A stretch of DNA of 64,000 bases from Haliotis asinina (GCF_037392515.1 NC_090280.1:28959118-29023117); one strand, 5' to 3'. Shown: positions 22,600 through 34,389, counted from the stretch's first letter. Numbers and translations: made by a program. The notes: generated by a model from the letters alone, not told the origin.

Positions 22600-23680
22600 G
22601 TATTTATCTTACCGTACACCTGAATTGTAATTTTGAACTGTTTGTGGCACTTCTGTTGAATATGAGGCGAATCGTCATTTTGCAGACGATACAAGGTAAA
22701 CATATTTAGAGTTATCTCCCTTCCATCGATTTTCAATCGCAAAATATCGGTAATTTCCGTGCTTGATGCGTGATTCAATGTTATTCGAGATAAAAAAAAA
22801 ATACTACCATGAAGCACCAGAAGAGTTCGGAATTCCCAGCGGTGTACACTGAAAATAATACATTGCCTGTAAGCGGGGTACATTGAAAATAATAGAATAG
22901 CGCTTAGCCAATCAGAAAGCGACATTCATGTGTGAGGTAAGATAATATTTTGAGTCGCAGGGATTTACGTAAAGCATATTAAACGCGTTATCAGGAACAG
23001 CTCTCCTGTGGCGTCTCAGCACCTCTATCGGTTCAGTGTAGTTCACCACTTCGAAGGTTGGACGTCTGATTTGGTGGTCAACATCATCAAAAAGACGTTA
23101 ATACTGACATATTGAGCGACTCGGTTTCCTGGTGTTTTCGCAGGTTTGATGATGATTGTGATCATAATTTGATGAGAGGATTGGTATCATTGAGTGATTT
23201 TACATTCCCCTGTAGAACTACAGAGGAACATTGGTTTCCATGGACGAGATGGAATCTTTAATGCCGCTTCTGATATTATTTCAAATCTTGATTTCACTTC
23301 AGACCAACAACCAAGACAACAGTCATATTAACTCGACAGACCAACCCTTTTGACTTTTCTCATACGTTTGGACACCTAAATAGAACGCTTGTTTAACAAA
23401 CGATTATTTCAAGAACAATTTCTCTAACAAAGAACAAAATACTACTTCATTCAAATGTGGAGTAAGGCCACGCTTTTATTCATGAAATACAAGGTAGCGA
23501 AAGCGTCGCGCAACATCTACAGCCTGGGCTAGGCCTACACTATGTACTACCGGCTTTACAGCAAAGGGAGGATGAAGCCCCAATAGTCCCATCACTCCCT
23601 TGACACGCAACAGTAATGAAAACAGCCTCCCAGGGCAAACCAAAAGAGGCATAATTATGTTAAACCGACCTGCAAGGGTA
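22600..23680. other. Non-coding stretch, nothing recognised
   Basis: A 137-codon minus-strand open frame (22512-22925) spans the inverted repeat and has no known domain. A 75-codon frame at 23476-23703 (-) could be residue of the retroelement to its right but shows no motif. Confidence 0.4.
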
Positions 23681-23684
23681 TTAA

Positions 23685-23805
23685 CAGTACTCCAACAGTA
23701 CAAAACGGTACTTCAATAGTACAAACGGTATTCCAATAGCACAAAACGGCACCCCAATGGTGCAAACGGTACTCCAATAGTACAAAAAACGGTAACCCAA
23801 TGGTA
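23685..23805. repeat. ~25-bp tandem array with internal dyads
   Basis: Five diverged units of the form ACGGTACTCCAATAGTACAA. Most units have mirror-image GTACT...AGTAC (or GCACC...GGTGC) ends, so each can form a small hairpin, and base changes on one side tend to be matched on the other. Confidence 0.8.
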
Positions 23806-23917
23806 CATTTCAAAAGTCGGTCAGCGAATTACTACGCCCAACTATGTTTCTAACACAGTTCCCCAATACTCGCAGGTGTATTTGAACATATGTAGTAATT
23901 CTGATAAGGGATAGCGC

Positions 23918-24490
23918 TTAAATGATAGAGCTATGTCCCCGTAAAATAGTTAAAAACCAAAAACCAAATATGTCTGGGGAAATATCCTGTATGTGTTGCA
24001 ACTTGCAACTAAAATAAAACCAAAACCCAAAATACCATTTGAGAATACCAGAAACTTGAGTAACTACCTGGATAGATCTAACTCGCATCATAAAAAAACA
24101 CCTTATTTGCTCCTGTTTTAGGAATGTCTCCAGACTCTCCTGTAATGCATTCAGAAATATAGCATTGCCCACATCTGACAAATGCATCCAATCTTCTCTG
24201 TACAAACCGGTATCACTTGAGGTAATAGCATGCTTAAATGCCCTGCCCCCAAAGCTCAATGCTGCCTTAATTCAGACGCCTCCTTGTATCTGTCACTTTC
24301 TGCACCATGCCAGTAAAGTCTGGGGAAAATCTGGGACCAGATAAGAACAATTTCAGCAATGTCTGCTTGTACACTATTTAAAAGGGATTTGATTGGCTGC
24401 CTTCCAAGATCATTAGATCCAAGATGTATCAAGATGACACTTGGTGGTGGTCTCCTGTTCAATTCTGTCAACAAAACTGGTTTCAACTCA
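23918..24490 (-). mobile_element. Tyrosine-recombinase retroelement fossil, SGNH block
   Basis: Minus-strand fragment with an SGNH-hydrolase signature (VILIHLGSNDLG, later WMHLSDVGNAIFLNAL), the accessory domain I associate with DIRS/Ngaro-type YR retrotransposons. It is broken, with several breaks, and no terminal repeats could be defined. The RT block of apparently the same family lies at 25985-27050 on the same strand. Confidence 0.6.
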
Positions 24491-24539
24491 GCCCATTTCG
24501 AAATTCTTCAAAGGCATTTAGAAGTGGGTGAGGTAATAC

Positions 24540-25535
24540 AAGACACTATTATGGATGACAACTTCTTTAATTCTTTTAACACGACGTTTCAAGGCTAATT
24601 CTTGCCCCTTCGTCAGGTGGATAATGAGCATAGGTGACATTGCAGAATATATATAGGTATACATGAAGCCAGAGAGGTAAGATGTATATACAAGCACATA
24701 AATGTAGTTAGGTATGTACAATCACAGAGGAGAGATGAAAAGGAGGAATGTTGTAACAGTACATGGTTGTTTATACAGCTGATAGATTGAGAGTATGTGA
24801 GTCCTTGTTGACACACCAGGCAGAGGGTAGGTACACGCCTTGATCTCTATTGATCTGAGGTTCTAATCTTCTGATGATGATTGCTTCCCAAAGCTTCCTT
24901 CTTCGCCAATCACTGATATTGGAAGCCAGGATCTCGGTGTTTTTCCAGTCGATGGAGTGGTTTGGATAGTTGACGATGTGTTCAGAGAGGGACGATTTCA
25001 GATCTAATTTTCTTACTGAAGTTTTGTGCTCTTTGAGTCTGATGTTGAATGATCTGCAGGTTTCACCTATGTAGCTGCTGCCGCAATCACAATTTATCTT
25101 GTAGATGCAGCCTCTAGGGTTGGGGTTGGTTTGATAACTGCCACCTCTTCCATTTGCTCTAAGGATGTTTTTCAATGTCTTATCAGAATAAAAGGTCACA
25201 TCAACACTGGCAGTTTTTATGAGGGGTCGACTGATTTGATGACGTATCTTGCCTTGGTAGGGAATGTTGACTCGGATGGGTGCAGGCTCAGGTTTAGGGA
25301 CGCGGTCGTTCTGATGCTGGAGAGTTGTGGCTATAGTCTGGTCAACGAATTGTTTAGGGTATCTATTGAGGGTGATGAAAGTTCTCTTGAGGTGGTCAAT
25401 TTCGTCTTGGAGGTGGGCTAGGTCACAGATGGCTTTGGCACGTCTGGCTAGGGTGGAGACTATGGCTTGCTTTATTTGTGGATGGTGGTTGGATAGGTAG
25501 TGGATATACTGGTCAGTGTGGGTGTTCTTTCGATA
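24540..25535 (-). mobile_element. Penelope-like element, minus-strand piece
   Basis: Carries a GIY-YIG endonuclease domain on the minus strand (24771-25199). The hallmark GCIYKINCDCGSSYIGETC is followed by the R-x3-H-type segment FNIRLKEHK, then WRRRKLWEAIIIRRLEPQIN. Upstream, the linker between RT and endonuclease reaches about 25535, where orientation flips. RT plus C-terminal GIY-YIG defines Penelope-like elements. The 3' side ends in a hammerhead-like motif at 24583-24616. Confidence 0.75.
24583..24616 (-). ncRNA. Hammerhead ribozyme-like motif, minus
   Basis: On the minus strand: CTGACGA, a short GC-containing stem-loop, then GAAACGTC. These are the conserved core boxes of hammerhead ribozymes, which are known from the repeats of Penelope-like elements. 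Position 7 of the core is naturally variable, so CTGACGA is acceptable. Self-cleavage is not shown. Confidence 0.45.
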
Positions 25536-25945
25536 GACATTGGGAACGATTCTTTCAGATGAGTTGTCAAAGGATACGTCTAGGGTCTGTCTTCTATAAC
25601 ACTGTCGAGTTCCTTGCCAGACTTCTTGCTCCTTTGGGGAAGGAAGGCAAATCCTTCATCAGTGACTCCTCCTCCTTAGTGCTAAAACTCTTGGACGCTA
25701 AGTTATCTGGTTGTATGGTCAGCTATGATGTTGTTGATTTGTTCACAAACATCCCTCTACCTGAAGCTCTTGATGCTCTCCGTGCTAAGTTAACTAGTTG
25801 TATTGACACCCTTGACACCAAACTCACCACTGACAGTATCATCAACCTAGCTGTTTCCAGACCTCGTACTTCACATGGCAGAACAATATCTACCAGCAGA
25901 TTCATGGCCTACCCATGGGCTCACCTCTCTCTCCGCTGATAACTG
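25536..25945 (+). mobile_element. Penelope-like element RT piece, plus strand
   Basis: Plus-strand reverse-transcriptase fragment with MVSYDVVDLFTNIPLPEAL (the FDVxxLFTNIP motif of Penelope RTs, first catalytic Asp) and, one frame away, the LPMGSPLSPL motif. It lies head-to-head with the minus-strand piece that ends at 25535. The catalytic YxDD region is missing, and the copy is cut by the YR-element block that follows. Confidence 0.75.
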
Positions 25946-25984
25946 AAATCTTCATGAGCAGCTATCGTACTCCCACCATTTTTA

Positions 25985-27050
25985 ACTCATAATTGTGTTA
26001 CCATTAAATTCTGAGAAAAGACCACCATGTCAACAGATCTTCTTTTATGCCCCTGGTAATCCTTATTCGGTAGTGCTTTTTTCTTCCCTTCATGGAACTT
26101 ATCAGTCTCCGGAGAAATGCTCTCCCTGGTGCCACCGCCTTGCACAGGAAGTGTAATGAACCAGCCAGAGATTGCATCTCAAATAATCCCACTTTTGATG
26201 AAGCTTTGTTTATTTTCTCTGTTGGAACCCTAATTGACATTGTCATACTGCCAAGCTCCAGACTAAGAAAGACTAATGATGTTGCTGGATTGTTGCCGCC
26301 ATGGGTACACTTAGCTCCCCACACACATCACAAAATGTCTCTAATGATCTCTGACAACCATCTGAATCTGCAGGACCACTGAACAGAAAATCATCCGAGT
26401 AGTGCATTGTATCTCCTGACTGCTCCCTATCCTCCACCATCCATTCAATAAAAGTCGAAACCTTTTCAAAAAGGTGACAGCTAATACTACAGCCCACTGG
26501 GAGGCACTTGTCATAGTATCACTTATTATCCAGCACAAAGCCAAGTAAGTCAAAATCTTTTGGAGGTACTACCATTAATCGAAAATCACTCTTGATATCA
26601 GCTTTGGCTAACAATGTCCCTTTTCCAAACTTCTGAATAACTGAAGCAACATTGTTAAATCATGCATAATGCACTGGTGACTGCTCAATAAAGTCATTAA
26701 CACATTCACCTTGGGGATAAGATAAATGGTGAATTACCCTGAAATCACTAGGAGTTGATTTTGGTAATAAACCTATTGGAGATACACTAAAATTAACTAA
26801 TGAACGAGAGGTGAAAGGACCAGCTATTCTCCCTATATCAGCTTCTTTTTAAATCTTATTCTTTGCAATACTTATATTCTCCCTGACAGATCTTAAGCTC
26901 CGTGCTGTGAACCTCCTGCTGCAGTGCCGAAATCCTTCTCTAAACCCTGTTACCAGCTCCTTGGCGACTTCCTGGTTGGGATAACATTTCGCCATTTCCG
27001 CCAAAACCACTTGTTGATTGGAGTCCATCCCAGGGTGAATTGATTTTGAA
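25985..27050 (-). mobile_element. Tyrosine-recombinase retroelement fossil, RT/RNase H block
   Basis: Minus-strand RT and RNase H remnants typical of DIRS/Ngaro-like YR retroelements: DFRVIHHLSYPQGECVNDFI, GCSISCHLFEKVSTFIEWMV, MHYSDDFLFSGP, then APGRAFLRRLISS. Clearly broken, with several breaks. It sits between two plus-strand pieces of a Penelope-like element. Age looks old. Confidence 0.7.
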
Positions 27051-27060
27051 CGTCAACAAC

Positions 27061-27530
27061 TGGCGAAAAAGGAAACTGACGGAGGCCATCCGCTCCAAAC
27101 CGGAATGTAACAGACATCAGGGTGTCTTCCTACCAAATGCGTGGTGCACAGAATATAGCCATCAATAACATGTATCTCATTGTTTTTTCCACTATCACTG
27201 TACATGCCTTCATGTGTTTTCCCAATATTGTATAAATAAGTGGCTTCTATCCCATCATGTGCTTTCCTATCATTGTTTTCATAACTGGCTTCCAATCACC
27301 GAAACATGTTAATCCATCCTTCTACTTGTATAACAGTCGGTACACCCATTGCCCACTCTGTAGAGTCAACACTTAAGTTAATCCCCTTGATCTCTGTACA
27401 TCTCATCTGTAAATACTATCTCACTGGTTTCCTATACATACTATATATTTTTACTATGTCATTCACCTGATGAAGGGGCAAGAAGTAACCCAGAAACGTC
27501 GTGTTGTAAACATCAAAGAAGTTGTAAATC
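27061..27530 (+). mobile_element. Penelope-like element 3' end, plus strand
   Basis: 27061-27163 encodes the C-terminal end of a GIY-YIG protein in the plus direction (WRKRKLTEAI ... NRHQGVFLPNAWC), aligning residue for residue with the minus-strand copy's WRRRKLWEAI ... NRDQGVYLPSAWC. A 3'UTR follows, ending in a hammerhead-like motif at 27467-27500. Confidence 0.7.
27467..27500 (+). ncRNA. Hammerhead ribozyme-like motif, plus
   Basis: CTGATGA, a GGG...CCC stem-loop, then GAAACGTC: the classical hammerhead core. It is the inverted counterpart of the motif at 24583-24616; about 40 flanking bases also match between the two (AAGGGGCAAGAA, AAACGTCGTGTT, AAAGAAGTTGT). Confidence 0.5.
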
Positions 27531-27534
27531 CATA

Positions 27535-28246
27535 CCATTTGTTGTCATGTCACCCACCAACTTTTAAATGCCAATCAAGCAACCAAACCATATGCATTTA
27601 TTCCCCTTTGTTGAAAGGGAACCAGGGTTTGGAAACTTGTGAGCCATTTTAGCATACACACACAGAGTTACGTCCCATTGCAAGTCGTTAATCCATACAT
27701 TGGTTTATACAAGGAAATTTAAGTTCATATAATCGAACCTTACACCTGAAATTACTGAAATAAAATATTTTATCCTGTAGGGATACAAGTAATTACATTT
27801 TCACATGTACCAACCGTTCCCTGATCATTCTTTGTGAACAACTGACTGGTCCTTGCGTATGTTTATGACAGGTGCACCCTTGCATAGGTTGATACTCACG
27901 GGCTTCTCTGGTCCAGACCTCATAGTTTACCAAAGGTAAGCTGTCGAAACAAATACATAAACACTTTAGCAAAGATGTTTTGGCTATTATTTGTTGCTTC
28001 CATTTCGAAACAAACAGAAACTTCTTGAATTTAGAAACAGAAGTATAAGAGCAGAACAGACTTCATATCTGTCACAATATTTATTTTTCAACTTCCTGAA
28101 GTTCTGGTCTGCACACCATAAAGTGATATACTCCGCCAAGAAAAAGGCATCCCTTTGGGCAATAACTGTACATCCCTCCATGCTAATTTGTTTCTTATAT
28201 GTTTGTGCATGTGCATTTTCATACGAGTTCAGTTTGGACGAGACGT
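27535..28246. other. Non-coding stretch, nothing recognised
   Basis: Unique-looking sequence between the Penelope-like element end and the LINE target-site duplication; no gene or repeat recognised. Confidence 0.5.
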
Positions 28247-28831
28247 TAAAGAGCAGGGAGTGAGTGAGTGAGTGAGTTAATATTTAACGTCACATCGGCA
28301 ATATCTCAGCCATATCGTGACGAGAACATTCAATACTAAAATGAAATCTATGTCTATTATAAAATCTGTCAGCGAAGGACAGTAAAACAACTAGGATATC
28401 ACAGATTATAATATAAAACTAGTAACTATGCCTAAAACAATTTATCTATACAGGACAATACAATGTAAAAATGGGCTATAGATTGCTAACAACTGAAGGT
28501 AGATCACCATACTAGGGACCATGGGGACTTACAGTACCTTTGCTACCTGCATGGACCCTAGCTGGATTTACATAATTCCCTCAGCCGTCAGCAATTTGTG
28601 AAATCTAGCCATACAATAAAAGACATTTATTCTACGATTAAAAACCTGGAAATTTAGAATTTACTTTCACTGTTTGTGGACTTACGTACCCTCTCAGGAG
28701 GACAATAATTTTACAATACTTCAACCCCCTTTGAGGGTACAGCCACTAACAATTCTAGTTACAAATCTAAACAACCAAGAATTAAAATGCATCTATTTAC
28801 AGAACATGTTGTTCAAAATTCAATCAAAAAA

Positions 28832-31800
28832 TCAATTTCTTTTAAAAAAACCTATAATTAAATGAGAATTAATGTTTGTAAAAAGATCCTTTACAGTTTT
28901 GACATTGAAATATTTATCCCTTGTGATGGAGAATTCAACACAGTCAAGCAGAATATGCTTGACCGTGACTCTCTCATCACAAGGGATACAAAAAGGAGGA
29001 TCCTCACCTTTTAAAAGATATGACTGAGTATATCTGGTATGGCCAATACGACATCGTCGTAAAATAACCTCTTCAAATCTGGACTGACAGCCCAAGTGGG
29101 TATAACCAATGTAAGGTGTTATCTCATGTAATTTATTTATACCCACTTGGGTGTCCCACTTCTTCTGCATCAGATCACGGATATAAGATCTAATGCTCGC
29201 TTTGTAATCACTGTAAGGAATAAGCAATGCTGTGACAGATTTGTTGAGTGCTGCCTTAGCAGCAAGGTCAGCCAATGTGTTACCAGAGATCCCTACATGG
29301 CTGGGTAACCAACAGAAGACGATGTCGTATTGGCCAGTAGCAAGATCATTATGCAATTCAATAATTTCTATTAAAAGTGGATGTTTGCAAGAAATATTTT
29401 TAATAGCCTGAAGGCAAGAAAGAGAGTCTGAATAGATTATATATTGTTTACGTTTAGGGTGTCTTTGAATATATTTAAGAGCCGTTAGTATGGCGTTTGC
29501 TTCAGCTGTGAAAATAGAACTGTTGTCTGGCAATCTAGAAGATATTGTTCGGGATCCAATGACAGTGGCACAAGCTACTTCGCCACCATCCTTGGACCCA
29601 TCTGTAAATAAGGGTTTGTAATTGCTATATTTAGTTTTTAATTGGTTATATTCTTGTTTATACTGTAATTCATTAGTTTCTGATTTTTTAAATGAAGTTA
29701 ATGTTAGGTCGACTTGAGGCCTAACCAACTGCCAGGGAGGAGAAGAAAGAAGACGAGAGGGAGCTATGTTTTTCAGCTCAATGCCGGCCGAGGAAAGAAA
29801 GGGTTTAATTCTGTGCCCTAGAGGTGGAACCAGAGAAGACTTCTTGTCATACAAATCCCCATAAAGTGGATTGAACACACAGTTATATGCAGGGTTAGGT
29901 TCATTAGAGTATAATTTAGTAATGTATTGTAAGGATAATTTTATACGACGTTGTGTAAGAGATGGTTCATCAGCCTCAACGTAGAGACTGTCAATAGGTG
30001 AAGTGCTGAAGGACCCAAGACAAAGTCTTAGACCTTGGTGATGAACAGAATCTAATAGTTTCAGGTTGCTTTTGCAGGCTCCACCATATACAATGGAACC
30101 ATAATCAAGTTTGGATCGCACCAATGATCTGTATAAATGAAGGAGGGTAGTTTGATCCCCTCCCCACTTAGAATTGGAAACAACCTTCAGCAAATCTAGT
30201 GCCTTCAGGCATTTAACTTTAAGAGATTTAATGTGTGGTAAGAAGGTTAAATGAGAATCGAAAATTACACCCAAGAATGTAGCCTCCTTTACAACTTTGA
30301 TTGGAGTGCCATTTAAAGATAGTTCTGGGTCTTTATGCGGTTTATATTTTCTACAAAAGTGTATACAATTAGTTTTTGTTTGAGAAAATTTAAAGCCGTT
30401 TTCAAGGCACCATTTATTTATTTTATTTAAACACAACTGTAATTGCCGTTCAATGGTGCGCATATTTTTACCACGACAAGAAATATTAAAATCATCCACA
30501 AAAAGTGATCCATCGATTGAATCAGTTAAAACCTTTGAGAGACTGTTGATCTTAATACTAAACAGAGTGACAGACAAAATACTGCCTTGCGGGACACCCT
30601 GATCCTGAGTATAATGGTCAGACAGGGTTGAACCCACTCTGACTTGAAATTGCCTGTCATTTAAAAAGTTGGATATAAATTGAGGCAGGCGGCCTCGTAA
30701 TCCAAAGTCATGTAAATCTTTTAAAATGCCATGTTTCCATGTCGTGTCGTATGCTTTTTCTAGATCGAAAAAGATTGACACAGCGTGTTGTTTATTAATT
30801 ATGGCATTCTTAACAAAAGATTCTAAACGCACTAAATGATCGATGGTACTTCTATTTTTACGGAAACCACATTGTATATCTGTTATTAGGTTATTAGTCT
30901 CCAAGTACCAAACAAGTCGATTATTTATCATGCGTTCCATGGTTTTGCAAACGCAGCTCGTTAGTGAAATTGGTCTATAATTCGATGGATCAGTATGATC
31001 ACGTCCAGGTTTAGGGATGGGCACAATTATGGCATCTCGCCACGAGGGAGGAAATTTTGCGGTTGTCCAAATGTCATCAAATATATGTAAAAGTGTCTCT
31101 AAACAGGATTCTGGCAAGTGCTTCAGAAGTTGATAATGAATACCATCAGCTCCGGAAGCAGTATCGTGAGCTTGGTCAAGGGCAGTATGAAGTTCATGTA
31201 TTGAAAAGGTTTCATTGTAGTCTTCCCCATTCTCTGAAGCAAAATTAATATATTGCTTTTCCTGCTGTTTTTGATATTTTTGGAATTCAGGTACATAATT
31301 TGATGAGGAAGAATGTTTCGCCAAAGTCTCACCAAGTTTATTCGCAATATCTGATTTATTAGTCAATAACTGATTCCCATCTTTAAGATGGTGAATACTA
31401 GGTTTAGAGCCCTTACCTTTTATTTTCTGGACCATGTTCTATACCTTTGAAATTGGCGTACGTGAATTTATTTTTGAAACGTAATTTTGCCATGACTGGC
31501 GTTTATTTTGTTTAAAAGTACGCCTTGCTTTAGCATTTAAAATTTTAAATTTGTTTAAATTATGGACCATAGGATGGCGACGGAAATACTGTTCAGCTTT
31601 CTTCCGGGCCTTCCTAGCTTGTTTGCAGTCAGCAGTAAACCATGGTTTACGTATGTGTGGATTTGAAGAGGACTTCGGGATACATTCATCAGCTATTTGA
31701 AGAAGTTCTTTAGAGAAGATTTTTATCGGATCAGAAACATCAACAAAAGCATCAGGTGTTAGTTTTGCAGAGCAGCGAATTTCATACAAATCCCAGTCAG

Positions 31801-32483
31801 CTTTAGCAAAATTCCATCGTGATGATGGAGGGACATCAGAAGGTGTCACAGATTTTAGAATGGTAGGAAAATGATCACTTCCACAGAGGTCATCGTGGAC
31901 TGACCATTCGAATTCTGTAAGCAAATTAGAATCAACTAGTGATAAGTCAAGGCACGAATACGTGCCAGTGGCAGGATGTAAATACGTGTGAGAACCATCA
32001 TTAAAAATGCAGAAATCATTATTCAAGGAAAACTCTGGTAATTGTATCATGAGAACCCCAAATTGGGTTATGACCATTTAAATCACCCATGATAACACAT
32101 GGCTTAGGGAGCTGGTCATATAGAGCCTGGAGTTCAGACTGTTGAAGTGAATAGGAGGGTGGTATATACAAAGAACAAAGAGTAAACACTATGTTTAATG
32201 TAACTCGGACTGCAACAGCTTGAAGGGGCGTAGCTAGAGGAACAGGACTGTGAATCACACCCTGTCGCACTAGTACTGATGATCCACCAGTAGCTTTAAC
32301 TCCCGCGGGAGAATAGTGATGATATGAATTGTAAAGCCGTAAATCAAATTTATCTGTTGTCTTAAGGAAAGTTTCTTGTAAACAAATTACCGATGGTTTG
32401 TAATCTTGAATTAATAACTGCAGATCATTGAAATTATTCTGAAATCCCCTACAATTCCACTGTATAATGTGACTTGCACTCAT
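28832..32483 (-). pseudogene. LINE ORF2 (APE-RT-RNase H), two breaks
   Basis: About 1,215 codons. APE endonuclease: HIIQWNCRGFQNN, VICLQETFL, GDLNGHNPIWGS, DLCGSDHFP. RT: PNYRPISL-type SNYRPISLT, FFDLEKAYDTTW, GVPQGSILSVTLFSIKIN, and FVDD in place of the usual YADD. RNase H: LFTDGSKDGG, AEANAILTALKYI, IYSDSLSCLQAI, WLPSHVGISGNTLADLA. The C-terminus has a CIPCDERVTVKHILLDC zinc-type motif. A frameshift lies near 32,040, in the endonuclease after the GDLNGHN motif. An in-frame TAG at 31436-31438 sits where the sister copy at 53 kb has TGG (Trp). Start chosen at 32483, about 180 bp after ORF1. Confidence 0.9.
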
Positions 32484-32659
32484 GGTGGGTTAATGGGTGA
32501 ACGAGAACGTGAAGGAAGAACATTCCTTTTGGTTTGAAACGGAGTAGTAACCTCCATTTCCAGCGGTTCAAAAGAATTTTGAACCTCTACAGGTGGTTGC
32601 GTAGAAGGTGGCGCCTCCAAGTGTTGAAGCACCTTCGTCTTTTTTTTCTTTTGTTTTTT

Positions 32660-33781
32660 TTATTTCCTTGTTTGACGAAGAACATTGTTCTCAGTGTCAG
32701 AAAGGTCTGGAGATTCTGGCTCTGTGATCTTCAATGGTGGGCTTTCGGTTTGAGAGGCCGAAGTATTTGTCATTTGACTTGATAGGATACTTTCACTTAC
32801 AGATATTTGTTTATCTTGAATCCATGAAATTTCAGTCTGGCACGATGTAGTCACTGTAGTAACTTTTTTCATAGGGGCAGGAGAAGATGCTACAGCTGAA
32901 AAGGATAATGTACTTGGAACTGAAAACGGATCTGGCACCAACTTTTTGGCTTCAAAATAAGAGAGATTGTTTGTGCATTTCACTTTCATAATTTTTGACT
33001 GATAAACGAAGACGGGACAGGACCTGGACGAGGCCAAATGCTCACCATCACAGTTTGCACACTTTATTGCATTGTTGCAATCAGAATTGGCATGAGTACC
33101 ACCGCAGCGGGAACATATCTGAGTGCGAGTACAAGTTCTGGCACCATGACCAAATTTTTGGCAATGGTAACACCGGAGAGGATTTGGAACATAAACATCA
33201 ACTCCGATGTTGAAGTATCCGGCTTTTATTGATTTTGGGATAGTTGGCAGGGCAAACGTGAAAAGATAAGTGTTTGTTTTTATCACAGTGTCATTTTGTT
33301 TCCTTGTAAATCGCTTAACAGCAATTACTCCTTGGTTTTTGAATTCGACCAGAAGCTCCTCCTCGCTCATGTCAGAAAGACAACGAGCACGATCTCGAAT
33401 TATTCCACGGCAGGAATTAAGTGTATTGTGTGCTGAGACAACAACCGGGACATTTACAAACTGCTTTAATCCAAGCAGATTGACGGACTGTTGTCTTCGT
33501 ATACATTCCACAAGAAGTGAGCCAGAGCGGAGTCGAGTGACGTTTTTAACTTCTCCACAGGCACCTTTGATGCCCAAGGATATGGCAAACGGATTCAACT
33601 TGATCGCATTACCATCGGAAGATGAAATGACAATAAATCTCGGCCAGTAATCATTAACTTCAGGTGTAAGTTCCTCATCAGATGATACACAATCAACATG
33701 ACGGCGTTTGTTCTTCGACGAACCAGAGTATTGGTTGAGAAACATGGTGAGAGAATTATATTCGGCAAACTTGCTCCCCAC
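32660..33781 (-). CDS. LINE ORF1, gag-like zinc-knuckle protein
   Basis: Intact 373-codon frame upstream of ORF2. It has a basic N-terminus (KNKRR at 24-28), a middle region of about 150 residues compatible with an RNA-binding fold, then three zinc knuckles: CYHCQKFGHGARTC (204-217), CSRCGGTHANSDC (223-235) and CANCDGEHLASSRSC (241-255). The tail is Ser/Thr/Pro-rich. This matches the nucleic-acid chaperone ORF1 of I-type LINEs, which coats element RNA in an RNP. It is the only copy of ORF1 preserved in the window. Confidence 0.9.
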   Translation of the reverse strand: MGSKFAEYNSLTMFLNQYSGSSKNKRRHVDCVSSDEELTPEVNDYWPRFIVISSSDGNAIKLNPFAISLGIKGACGEVKNVTRLRSGSLLVECIRRQQSVNLLGLKQFVNVPVVVSAHNTLNSCRGIIRDRARCLSDMSEEELLVEFKNQGVIAVKRFTRKQNDTVIKTNTYLFTFALPTIPKSIKAGYFNIGVDVYVPNPLRCYHCQKFGHGARTCTRTQICSRCGGTHANSDCNNAIKCANCDGEHLASSRSCPVFVYQSKIMKVKCTNNLSYFEAKKLVPDPFSVPSTLSFSAVASSPAPMKKVTTVTTSCQTEISWIQDKQISVSESILSSQMTNTSASQTESPPLKITEPESPDLSDTENNVLRQTRK

Positions 33782-34389
33782 CCGCCATCGAGTGTCAACA
33801 AAGGACGATGTTGCAGAGGAATCCAGTCTGCGTCATCAGGGCTACAAGTCTGCTATACTCCAGCAAATGTAACACGAATAGCTATATTTGTCTACCAAAG
33901 TGACTGTCCAGCTGGTTCTGCACATGACAGAAATTTGGAGACCTACAGAATTCGGAGGTTGACATTAACCAGATTGGCCCATGAGCCACCGCCTTCTGAC
34001 GTAGGACTCTAGGCAAAAACTGTAGATATTTCTTACAAATGTGAAGCCCAAACACAAAAGAGTAGGATAGTAGACTCAAAACATGGTATGTCCAACACAG
34101 GGCTTGACATGACCAGCCGATTGATAGAATCGGGCCCATTCTACCACCCGTCTAGGTGAAGTCAGGGCCAAAGTGGTGTGTTGAGCAGTAGGAACACGGT
34201 TCCAAGAACCCACTGCCCTCAACCACCAGGATCCCCTCCTCCACCGACACAGGGCCGCAACCCACGGCAAACCTGTTGGTGGACCAAATATCCCCCCGGG
34301 TCCACTACGGGGGTGTCGGCGAGCACTTAGCGTTACCCAGCACCCACCACGAGGAGGTGGCTCGCCACGGGTGCCTAAAGAGCAGGGAT

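Larger units (their letters stand above)
28260..34375 (-). mobile_element. LINE-1copy: near full-length I/Nimb-type LINE
   Basis: About 6.1 kb non-LTR retrotransposon on the minus strand: 5'UTR (about 33.8-34.37 kb), gag-like ORF1, ORF2 with APE endonuclease, RT, RNase H and a C-terminal CCHC motif, a 3'UTR, and a (TCAC)n tail at 28260. A 13-bp target-site duplication, TAAAGAGCAGGGA, lies at 28247-28259 and 34376-34388, so both ends are exact. APE plus RT plus RNase H places it in the I superfamily; Nimb is my best clade guess, which a phylogeny of the RT would settle. ORF2 has one frameshift and one nonsense change, so this copy is dead but young. Confidence 0.9.

Noticed and set aside
22512-22925. 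137-codon minus-strand open frame
   Set aside because: It spans an inverted repeat pair and shows no motif; more likely repeat-derived chance.
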